A stretch of 5,312 nucleotides of DNA from CAYMJV01 sp964390545. GTDB lineage: Bacteria; Desulfobacterota; BSN033; UBA1163. Positions within the stretch are counted from its first letter, which is position 1. The number at the start of each line of letters is the position of its first letter. The stretch covers positions 1 through 5,312 of the forward strand of contig CAYMJV010000123.1 of assembly GCA_964390545.1 (NCBI GenBank). Reading direction: 5' to 3'. Shown in pieces: positions 1-5,312 of this stretch. The notes under the pieces were generated by a model, which saw nothing but the letters and a program-made list of their open reading frames with translations, made no database searches and had not been told where the DNA came from. The translations under genes were made by a program, and so were the position numbers.

Positions 1-265
1 TTCCTAAGGGTTCGGAAATTAATTCCTCTATCCTCTTTTCGTTCACTCGATTCGGCCCACTGGCGATTACCAATATAGGCTTCTGAGTCTGCTTTCCTTT
101 AAAAATGATGGATTTGGCGATCTGTTCTACCTGACATCCCACAGCCTGAGCTGCGTCAGCAGAGGTGCGAGTCGTCACTTTCAATTCCACCACCTGATTC
201 GCAAACCCAAGGGCTTTTAATACATCCTGAACTTTCTGTGGACTTGGACTTAAGGTATTTGACAC
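1..265 (-). CDS. ybaK: YbaK/EbsC-family aminoacyl-tRNA deacylase, N-terminal part (runs off the left edge)
   Basis: Only the first 88 codons are in the window. The family consists of small single-domain, trans-acting editing enzymes that hydrolyse mischarged tRNAs in the cytoplasm, typically Cys-tRNA(Pro) or Ala-tRNA(Pro) made by prolyl-tRNA synthetase. Seen here in the usual order are an N-terminal helix (SPSPQKVQDVLKALG, residues 6-20), the strand motif VVELKVTTRTSADAAQAVG (25-43), the signature CQVEQIAKSIIF (44-55) with the conserved active-site lysine at residue 51, and the strand PILVIASGPNRV (63-74). The GTG start at 265-263 is chosen because a GGAG lies 8 bases upstream and homology begins just after it; the ATG-like triplets further upstream are out of frame. 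Family members are about 150-180 residues, so roughly half is missing. It begins 50 bases after the AsmA-like gene on the same strand, so co-transcription is plausible. The exact substrate (Cys or Ala; YbaK or ProX subgroup) cannot be decided from this fragment. The gene symbol is given at family level. Confidence 0.88.
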   Translation of the reverse strand, partial: MSNTLSPSPQKVQDVLKALGFANQVVELKVTTRTSADAAQAVGCQVEQIAKSIIFKGKQTQKPILVIASGPNRVNEKRIEELISEPLG

Positions 266-273
266 ACCTTTTT

Positions 274-277
274 CTCC
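274..277 (-). promoter_or_regulatory. Ribosome binding site of the ybaK-like gene
   Basis: GGAG on the minus strand lies 8 bases before the GTG at 265. It fixes the non-ATG start. An AAGGT closer to the start (1 base away) is too near to serve. Confidence 0.6.
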
Positions 278-287
278 GGAAATCCTG

Positions 288-312
288 CCTCCCCATCTTC
301 CGCGCAGGGAGG
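288..312 (-). repeat. Weak inverted repeat between the AsmA-like gene and ybaK
   Basis: On the minus strand CCTCCC (312-307) can pair with GGGAGG (293-288) around a 13-base loop. An overlapping alternative pairs CCTGC (308-304) with GCAGG (288-284). It sits 3 bases after the stop of the AsmA-like gene and 10 bases before the ybaK ribosome binding site. There is no run of T after it, so it does not look like an intrinsic terminator. It could weakly attenuate or shield ybaK translation, or be chance. Confidence 0.25.
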
Positions 313-315
313 ATG

Positions 316-2133
316 TTATTTGAACCCAGGAAGGAGTCCTTTCGTTCCCTTGGGAGCGGTGCCCGTTGGAAGGCTCGTCAGGCCCAGTCGGGAGGAGAGC
401 TCTCCCTGGATCAATTTCTCAAGACCGCTGACTTCATTTCTATTGGCTGTAAGATCTTTGTCCACCCGGGAGGAGATGACATTTTTTATCCCATCCTGCA
501 ATCCCTTCATCTCCTTCTGGACCAGGTTTTCCAGTCCGGAAGTCAAGGGTTTGGTCGCCGAAGAAGAGAGGCCGAGGGAGGGCTGATCGAGGGTTCCACC
601 GATAGCGAGGGAGAGATTAAAGGACCCCATATTCTTTAAAAGGTCTCCCAGGATGGCTGCTGAAGATTCCACGGCCACTTTGGGATTGAGAACGTCGAGA
701 AGGACACGGCCATCCAGTGCCTCCCCTTTTACACCGAGTGAACCATTGACATTAAGAAGGGCTGAAGCCAGTCGGAGAGGCGATTCCTGTGGGCCTGAAG
801 TTCCCGCCTGTTCTATTCTTAACTCTTTAATGTTTAGATCGATTCGATCTTCTGCAACTGTCTTACGATGGTCAAACTGTCCCGCAAGGGCAAAGTCTTT
901 GGCAAGGTTACCGACCATGGAACCGTTTAGTCTGAACAGCGTGGGTTTTCCATAAATAGCAGGATGGGAGGTCAAACCGCGAAGTTCCCCTGCCAGTTTT
1001 TCAAAGGCAAACACGCCTGATGCCTTTTTCATGTCAGGCCGGGCGGAGAATTCGGCCAATTCAAGCAGGAAGTCGGGATAGCCTCGAGTGATTGGGAAGC
1101 GGACATCCATCCCCTTCATCCTTGGCACGGGTTTAGGGTTTTCCTTCTCTTCTTTGGGTTTGCCTTTCGATGTATATTGGCTCAGTTTTCGATACATGCC
1201 CAGGGCCCAATTTACCTTGTGGGCCACCTCTTTGCCAAGGAGGACACAGATCAGGTCTGTTGCTGAGGGTATCTGAACACCCAGTTTCGCCATCACGCTT
1301 TTGACATCTGCGTCCTTGAGCTTCTCTACCTCTTGCAAAGATGTCTTGAGATGATTCATCTCAGTCTGGAACTCCTGCTGGGCAGTCGTTAGGTTTTTTT
1401 GTGTATCATTGATTTTCTTTTGTAAGGCGTTCACTTTTTCAAGATAAGCTGGCAACTGGGTCAAATCTTTGGGACGTTGATCTTTTAGAGCTTGAAAAGA
1501 CTTGACATCCTTCTGGATGTCCTCTCGGGTGGGTAATTCTTTAAGACGTTTCTCCCAGGTCTCCTTGGCCGCGGACACCTTTTTGGGGTAATCGCCAAGG
1601 AAAGCAGCGGACCGAAGATTGACACCTTTAAGCAGCTCTTCCGGTGAGCGTTTCTTCAGATCGGCCAGGATAGAAAAGTTCGGCAGGACACATTCTTCGA
1701 CTCGCTTTTCAGCCTTGACCCCAAGATCTGATGGCTTTTTCTGGGCTTCCAACTTTTTCTGGAGCCGGAGAGGTAGGGCGCCTGAGGTTTTGCGGGGCGT
1801 ATTCCAGGCCAGGTCCAGAACCTTCATGCGCTCGATCACAATCTTTTTCTTCAATAAAGGTGCGGCTCCGAGATCAAAGGCGAGCGATCCGATCTCAACG
1901 GAATTGCGCATGGGTTCTTCGGGATTTGCAACCTGGAGATTTTGAATATCGACGCTCAAACCAAAGATTTTAAATCTCAGGTCACCGATCTCCACCTTCG
2001 CCCCGACAGCAAGGCTGGCTCGGTCCTCTACAATTCCCTTGATAATGCCGTCGAGGAAGAAAAGGCTGAAAATGGTGATGAGACCCACAATGACAATAAA
2101 GACGACCAATCCTGACCAGCGAATCATCTTCAT
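316..2133 (-). CDS. AsmA-like inner-membrane-anchored periplasmic protein, TIGR03545 family (605 aa)
   Basis: I recognise this as a member of the uncharacterised TIGR03545 family, which pairs with TIGR03546 in the genomes that carry it. Residues 8-28 form one hydrophobic segment, an uncleaved N-terminal anchor that should place the rest in the periplasm. Residues about 44-120 resemble the start of AsmA/TamB-type proteins (VEIGDLRFKIFGLSVDIQNL, then SLAFDLGAAPLL and a family-typical NTPRKTSGALP at 111-121). Residues about 185-275 are charged and helical; hydrophobic residues at 234, 241, 248, 255, 262 and 269 are spaced exactly seven apart, indicating a coiled coil. A Lys/Glu/Pro-rich linker (about 322-340) leads to a beta-rich AsmA-like C-terminal half (345-520), including SFNLSLAIGGTLDQPSLGL (504-522), and a Gly/Pro/Lys-rich tail. 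The start is the ATG at 2133-2131, which overlaps the upstream stop as ATGA behind a GAGGAGG. An in-frame ATG at 2172 would add 13 residues but is less likely. AsmA-like proteins such as TamB, YhdP and YdbH move phospholipid between the membranes; assigning that role here is inference. Confidence 0.85.
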   Translation of the reverse strand: MKMIRWSGLVVFIVIVGLITIFSLFFLDGIIKGIVEDRASLAVGAKVEIGDLRFKIFGLSVDIQNLQVANPEEPMRNSVEIGSLAFDLGAAPLLKKKIVIERMKVLDLAWNTPRKTSGALPLRLQKKLEAQKKPSDLGVKAEKRVEECVLPNFSILADLKKRSPEELLKGVNLRSAAFLGDYPKKVSAAKETWEKRLKELPTREDIQKDVKSFQALKDQRPKDLTQLPAYLEKVNALQKKINDTQKNLTTAQQEFQTEMNHLKTSLQEVEKLKDADVKSVMAKLGVQIPSATDLICVLLGKEVAHKVNWALGMYRKLSQYTSKGKPKEEKENPKPVPRMKGMDVRFPITRGYPDFLLELAEFSARPDMKKASGVFAFEKLAGELRGLTSHPAIYGKPTLFRLNGSMVGNLAKDFALAGQFDHRKTVAEDRIDLNIKELRIEQAGTSGPQESPLRLASALLNVNGSLGVKGEALDGRVLLDVLNPKVAVESSAAILGDLLKNMGSFNLSLAIGGTLDQPSLGLSSSATKPLTSGLENLVQKEMKGLQDGIKNVISSRVDKDLTANRNEVSGLEKLIQGELSSRLGLTSLPTGTAPKGTKGLLPGFK

Positions 2134-2657
2134 CCTGCCAACCTCCTCACCTTGCTGTAACGGGAATACCACTTATATACATCAGATGCCTTGAAAACCT
2201 GCACGATCTTCAAGCGGTTGAACCTTTCCATGAAAATCTCGCGATATTTCACAACCATGAACTTACCTCCCCAATAAACAGGATAAAAGGCAAGGAGGGA
2301 GAAAATCAGGCTTCCCATGAGGACTGTGTTGTTGAACCGGGTATAGGGGACGAGCGGTGCATTGTAGAAAGCGGTCCAGAGGCCTTGCAGAGATCCTACC
2401 CGGGTGAGAAGGAAGAGGCCGATCTGGTGAAACAGAGGATCCAGGACAAAGGCCAGGATTTTAAAGACCCCCCAGGAGAGCATGGCTGCACCGATATTGA
2501 CACGGAAAAAAAGGATGACCAGCAACACAAGCAGATTGTGAGGGCTCGTCAGGGGTGTGAACCCGGGAACCATGCCCAGGGCAAAACCCAGAGAGATCTG
2601 TCGTGGATCTGTTTCAGAATGCATCATCCTGATCAGGCTAATGATCGGCTGTATCAT
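2130..2657 (-). CDS. DUF2062-type small membrane protein, TIGR03546 family (175 aa)
   Basis: No biochemical function is established for this family. The signature is in residues 17-75: DPRQISLGFALGMVPGFTP followed by SPHNLLVLLVILFFRVNIGA and a hydrophobic stretch ending LDPLFHQIG. It parallels the DUF2062 pattern (ALGFAIG, then a long hydrophobic segment with R-x-N). Membrane segments are likely around 38-52, 56-85 and 111-130, so this is an inner-membrane protein. The last 45 residues are basic and aromatic (KYREIFMERFNRLK, then YKWYSRYSKVRRL) and are probably cytoplasmic. The ATG at 2657 has a TGAGG 8 bases upstream, and the length fits the family. Its stop codon overlaps the start of the AsmA-like gene by four bases, so the two proteins are probably made together and may form a complex. 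A putative promoter lies just upstream. Family call is confident; function is unknown. Confidence 0.87.
   Translation of the reverse strand: MIQPIISLIRMMHSETDPRQISLGFALGMVPGFTPLTSPHNLLVLLVILFFRVNIGAAMLSWGVFKILAFVLDPLFHQIGLFLLTRVGSLQGLWTAFYNAPLVPYTRFNNTVLMGSLIFSLLAFYPVYWGGKFMVVKYREIFMERFNRLKIVQVFKASDVYKWYSRYSKVRRLAG
2142..2148 (-). promoter_or_regulatory. Ribosome binding site inside the upstream gene that sets the AsmA-like start
   Basis: GAGGAGG on the minus strand lies 8 bases before the ATG at 2133, within the last codons of the DUF2062-type gene. It is the strongest Shine-Dalgarno match in the window. It is the main reason for preferring the start at 2133 over the upstream ATG at 2172. 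Confidence 0.8.
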
Positions 2658-2665
2658 GGGATAAA

Positions 2666-2669
2666 CCTC
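2666..2669 (-). promoter_or_regulatory. Ribosome binding site of the DUF2062-type gene
   Basis: GAGG on the minus strand, 8 bases before the ATG at 2657. It supports that start codon. Confidence 0.6.
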
Positions 2670-2695
2670 ATTTACGCTGAGATGAATTCTGCCTA

Positions 2696-2724
2696 AATTT
2701 ATTGCATCCAGATGGATAAGTCAA
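2696..2724 (-). promoter_or_regulatory. Putative sigma70-type promoter for the DUF2062/AsmA-like pair
   Basis: On the minus strand TTGACT (2724-2719, five of six matches to the -35 consensus) is followed after exactly 17 bases by TAAATT (2701-2696, four of six matches to the -10 consensus). Transcription would start near 2690, giving a leader of about 33 bases before the ATG at 2657. The spacer carries the palindrome ATCCATCTGGAT (2717-2706), with 5-base arms and a 2-base centre, in a position where a repressor or activator could act. Good spacing and location make this credible, but it is only a sequence match. Confidence 0.5.
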
Positions 2725-2759
2725 ATGATAATTGGGTTGACCTTTTTATACGAATGGGA

Positions 2760-2788
2760 TGAGATAAAATCGGTCATGACCTATCTCA
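2760..2788. repeat. Nested inverted repeat in the gap after comEC
   Basis: On the plus strand TGAGATA (2760-2766) and TATCTCA (2782-2788) are perfect 7-base inverted arms. Between them, directly abutting the right arm, is the perfect 10-base palindrome GGTCATGACC (2772-2781). In RNA this could fold as an outer stem with an inner stem and a 5-base bulge. It is 55 bases beyond the comEC stop and 36 bases upstream of the putative -35 box. There is no T run after it on the minus strand, so an ordinary intrinsic terminator is not supported. It may be a protein-binding site or a processing or stabilising hairpin at the 3' end of the comEC message. Confidence 0.4.
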
Positions 2789-2842
2789 CCTATGTTCGTG
2801 AGCAGATTACAGAGGCCTGTGTGATTCAAATTTTTTTCAGAA

Positions 2843-5311
2843 TTAGTTTTTTAGAAATGTCTCTATCTCAATTCTTTCTCCATCCGTGACGACTGTGACG
2901 GCGCCATGTTTATCGGTTCTGAAAATCCTTGTGCCCAATCGTTCATACCTCCTTAGCACTTCGGGATGGGGAAGCCTTCCAAGGTTTTGTTCGCTCACAC
3001 TGAGAATGGCATAAGAGGGTTTCACGCTCTCCAGGAAGGCTTGGGTGCTCGATGAAGCACTTCCATGGTGTGGGATTTTCAGAAGGTCAGCTTTGATAGG
3101 GAACCCCTTTCTCATCATCCGGTATTCAGCCTCTTTTTCGATATCCCCTACCAGAAGGATGGCGATCTCCTTAAACTGAATCTTAATTACGAGAGATTGG
3201 TTGTTCAGTAGAGAGGGATTCTGATTTACCCTCTGGGATTTTTTCATAACCGGTGGATTTAGAACGGAGAGCTGAGCGCCATGGATCATTTGCGGAAGGG
3301 TCTGATCATTCAATGAGGATCGTCTAATCTTCTTCTTAAGAAGGATCTCTTGCAATCGAATATAAGATTCTGAATCTGTTCGAAAACCGTTGTCCCAGAA
3401 GCACCCGATTGAAAAATGGGAGGCAATGAAGTTTAGGCCCTTGAGATGGTCTGGATCAGGATGGGTGAGGACGAGGAGATCAATCTTTCGTATCTTCTTA
3501 TTCCAGAGGAACGGGGCAATCACATTCTTGCCGATATCGAAACGGTCCTCACGAAGGCCTCCCCCATCAATCAGCATTCGCTTCCCTTTCGGGAATTCCA
3601 TGAGGATAGCGTCTCCCTGCCCGACATCGATGAAGGTGATCCTTAAATTTTTCTGAAAGCACTCCCTTGCATTCCAGAAGGCGAAATTAAGAAAAAGGGC
3701 GATGCAGCATCCCAGAAAGAGATATCTCACCCCTTTTCCTTTTCGAAGATGGGCCGCCATGAGGAGAAGCAAATAAAAGAGGATGATTTCAAAAGCAGTT
3801 GGGGTGGAGACAAAGAAGGAGGCGTATGGAAAAGAGGCAGAGAGAGCGACGGCTTTAAGCAGGGCCATTGTAATAAAGTCATTCACCTGGATGAGTAACG
3901 CAGCCAAGGGGTAGATGAAGAAGGAGAGAAGCGAAGCAACGAGGCTGAGAGGGACGATGACGAATCCTACCCAGGGGACAAAGAAGAGGTTGGTTAAAAA
4001 GCCAATGAGAGAGATCCGATTGAAATGAAGGGCCACAAAAGGGGCTGTGCCCAAGGTGGCCACTGCGGTCACCACCAGGGAAATCTTCAAATAAGCCCAG
4101 AGTCGCTGCCTCCAAGAAGTCTCTTGGGAGGGGAGTATCTCTTTCTCCTTCCACCACCGGAAGAGGCGCGGCACCAGGTAGAGAATGGAGAGAACGGCAA
4201 GAAAGGAGAGTTGAAAAGAGACATCGAAAAGGGAAGGAGGGGAAAAAAGGAGAATGAGAAAAGCGGCCAAGGCGAGCGTATGGAGAAGATTTCTCTCCCG
4301 ACTGAACAGGATGGAGAGGAAGAACGTGATGACCATGATTGTGGCCCGAATTACAGAAATTCCTCCCCCTGCAATGAAGGTGTAAAGAAGGATAAAAGGA
4401 ATGGTCAGGCCGGCTGCCCATTTTTTGACGGAGGTGGAGAGGAGGAGAAATTTTGATCGCTTGAGTATCCAGAGAAGGAGAGAGAAGGAGAGAAGGGCGA
4501 CGATTCCAAGATGATCCCCCGAAATGGCCAGGAGGTGAGCAATGCCGGCCACTGTAAACTGTTCGGTGATCTCCTCTGGAATATCTCCCCGCTCCCCCAG
4601 GACCAGGGCTTTAAGAATTCCAGAGGAGAGGGGGTGCGTTTCCTTTGTGAGAAAATTCCGGATGTGATTTCTCATCCTCTCGATCATGTGGAGAAGAGAG
4701 TATTTAGAGGCTTCTCCGATTTTGACCCAGGCAGTCTCCTCGTTCAAAAATCCAATCGCGTGAATTCTTTCAAACGAAAGATAGCGTTCGTAGGAAAATC
4801 CGCCTGGATTATGAAATCCGCGAGGACGATGGAGTTTACACCTAAATCGAAGGCGGTCCCCCATTTGGAAGGGTGGATGTTTCTCTTTCAAAAAGATCAG
4901 GAGTCGGCCTTCGACAGCGAAATGTTGGCTGGAGTGGATGATCCTTTGGGCGCGAATCCGTATCTGCGTTCTCCCCTGGGACTCCTCCGGAGGACGATAG
5001 AGCGTCCCTTCCAGCGAGATCCCATCGAACCCAACAAAACAGGAAACGTGAGAGGGAGAGAGGGGTGGACGAAGATAGTGATGGATGGATAAGATGCCGA
5101 GGAGAAAGAAGAAGGCAATGGCTAACACGGTGTCCACCATTCTCCTTTTCATCACCAGGGAGAGAGCCCATAAAGCCAAAAGGGTCAGGGCAAGGACGAT
5201 CAATGCTGTTGAAGAGAGAGGAAGGTCAAAATAGCCTAGACAAATTCCGATACCGTAAGAGAGAAAGATGGGAATAAGAGGTAAGCGAAGGATTCCGCTC
5301 ATCTCGGCCAT
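2843..5311 (-). CDS. comEC: ComEC/Rec2-family DNA internalisation channel protein (822 aa)
   Basis: ComEC carries single-stranded DNA across the inner membrane during natural transformation. Residues about 8-28, 33-53 and 59-78 are membrane segments. Residues 95-190 form the soluble OB-like (DUF4131) domain, with the typical NPGGFSYERYL at 168-178; cysteines 91 and 158 might form a disulphide like that described in Bacillus ComEC. Residues about 225-550 are the multi-pass Competence domain, including HLLAISGDHLGIV (259-271), where aspartate 266 replaces the usual Leu/Met-like residue. Residues 556-818 are a metallo-beta-lactamase-like domain with DVGQGDA (562-568), LIDGGG (580-585), the metal motif THPDPDH (616-622), VGD (721-723), IPHHGS (746-751) and LPHPE (780-784), so a nuclease role is possible. 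Length is within the family range and no frameshift is seen. The start is uncertain: ATG at 5311 lies one base from the window edge, so its ribosome site is unseen; ATG at 5302 is an alternative. No clear terminator follows. A single comEC does not prove that the host is competent. Confidence 0.93.
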   Translation of the reverse strand: MAEMSGILRLPLIPIFLSYGIGICLGYFDLPLSSTALIVLALTLLALWALSLVMKRRMVDTVLAIAFFFLLGILSIHHYLRPPLSPSHVSCFVGFDGISLEGTLYRPPEESQGRTQIRIRAQRIIHSSQHFAVEGRLLIFLKEKHPPFQMGDRLRFRCKLHRPRGFHNPGGFSYERYLSFERIHAIGFLNEETAWVKIGEASKYSLLHMIERMRNHIRNFLTKETHPLSSGILKALVLGERGDIPEEITEQFTVAGIAHLLAISGDHLGIVALLSFSLLLWILKRSKFLLLSTSVKKWAAGLTIPFILLYTFIAGGGISVIRATIMVITFFLSILFSRERNLLHTLALAAFLILLFSPPSLFDVSFQLSFLAVLSILYLVPRLFRWWKEKEILPSQETSWRQRLWAYLKISLVVTAVATLGTAPFVALHFNRISLIGFLTNLFFVPWVGFVIVPLSLVASLLSFFIYPLAALLIQVNDFITMALLKAVALSASFPYASFFVSTPTAFEIILFYLLLLMAAHLRKGKGVRYLFLGCCIALFLNFAFWNARECFQKNLRITFIDVGQGDAILMEFPKGKRMLIDGGGLREDRFDIGKNVIAPFLWNKKIRKIDLLVLTHPDPDHLKGLNFIASHFSIGCFWDNGFRTDSESYIRLQEILLKKKIRRSSLNDQTLPQMIHGAQLSVLNPPVMKKSQRVNQNPSLLNNQSLVIKIQFKEIAILLVGDIEKEAEYRMMRKGFPIKADLLKIPHHGSASSSTQAFLESVKPSYAILSVSEQNLGRLPHPEVLRRYERLGTRIFRTDKHGAVTVVTDGERIEIETFLKN
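4471..4493. repeat. Short 10-base tandem repeat inside comEC
   Basis: The plus-strand unit AGAGAAGGAG occurs twice in a row and continues for 3 bases of a third copy (23 bases with perfect period 10). It lies in the comEC codons for a Leu/Ser/Phe-rich membrane segment (around residues 273-281). The period is not a multiple of three, so gain or loss of one copy would shift the frame. The surrounding plus strand is generally rich in A and G, so chance is a likely origin. Confidence 0.45.
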
Positions 5312-5312
5312 G

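Noticed and set aside
238..955. Plus-strand open frames opposite the 3' half of the AsmA-like gene
   Set aside because: They are antisense to a gene with a clear family match and good ribosome site, and show no ribosome site or recognisable protein pattern.
2385..2696. Plus-strand open frame of 103 codons
   Set aside because: It is antisense to the DUF2062-type gene, whose family motifs are clear, and its own translation is highly charged with no recognisable pattern.
2743..2750. TATAAAAA on the minus strand as a second promoter -10 box
   Set aside because: No acceptable -35 element is found 16-18 bases upstream.
2724..2776. Possible plus-strand promoter beginning TTGACC at about 2738
   Set aside because: The nearest AT-rich -10 candidates are 20 or more bases away, which is too far, and there is no supported gene downstream on that strand.
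2809..2840. Possible terminator: ACAGAGGCCTGT hairpin and a T run on the plus strand
   Set aside because: The stem is only 4 base pairs, the T run starts about 10 bases later, and no plus-strand gene needs it. For comEC on the minus strand there is no T run after the hairpin.
2776..2889. A 37-codon plus-strand reading frame (begins MTYLTYVREQ) in the gap after comEC, running antisense into the comEC end
   Set aside because: It lacks a clear ribosome site and a promoter, its start lies in the inverted repeat, and a third of it overlaps comEC antisense. I see no recognisable family, so it is probably chance.
3879..4421. Minus-strand open frame of 180 codons in another frame of comEC
   Set aside because: It lies wholly within comEC, whose membrane-core motifs continue unbroken in the main frame. 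The product is rich in Pro, His, Ser and Arg, as expected from reading Phe/Leu/Ser codons out of frame.
4025..5277. Several long plus-strand open frames opposite comEC
   Set aside because: They result from the purine-rich antisense strand of a membrane-protein gene. Their products are low-complexity Glu/Lys/Arg/Gly sequences without family features.

Overview
The window holds four genes, all on the minus strand. Reading in the direction of transcription (from base 5312 down to base 1) they are: a nearly or fully complete ComEC/Rec2-type DNA-uptake channel gene; a small DUF2062-type membrane protein matching the TIGR03546 family; a larger AsmA-like membrane-anchored protein matching TIGR03545; and the first 88 codons of a YbaK/EbsC-family aminoacyl-tRNA deacylase, which runs off the left edge. 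Family names come from recognising motifs by eye; no search was run.

Organism: GC content looks close to one half. The genes have good Shine-Dalgarno sites, and an AsmA-like protein implies an outer membrane. As I recall, the TIGR03545/TIGR03546 pair is sparse and limited to bacteria with outer membranes. The ComEC style and codon use suggest a Desulfobacterota ('deltaproteobacterial') or similar Gram-negative genome, but this is a low-confidence inference. I see no transposase, integrase, phage gene, CRISPR array, tRNA or rRNA.

Layout: 5311-2843 is comEC, with three N-terminal membrane segments, an OB-like soluble domain, a Competence membrane core and a C-terminal metallo-beta-lactamase-like domain with its motifs intact. 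2842-2658 is a 185-base gap with a nested inverted repeat (2760-2788) and a plausible sigma70-type promoter (2724-2696), whose spacer contains a 12-base palindrome. 2657-2130 is the TIGR03546-like gene. 2133-316 is the TIGR03545-like gene, joined to it by an ATGA start/stop overlap. 315-266 is a 50-base gap with a weak hairpin. 265-1 is the start of ybaK, with a GTG start.

The DUF2062/AsmA-like pair is the part most worth attention. It is a translationally coupled two-gene unit with no established function that I know of. The large protein combines an inner-membrane anchor, AsmA-like segments and an internal coiled coil, so a role in traffic or bridging between the inner and outer membranes is a reasonable hypothesis. 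ComEC upstream is probably a separate transcription unit. YbaK downstream may be co-transcribed with the pair, but no functional link is evident.
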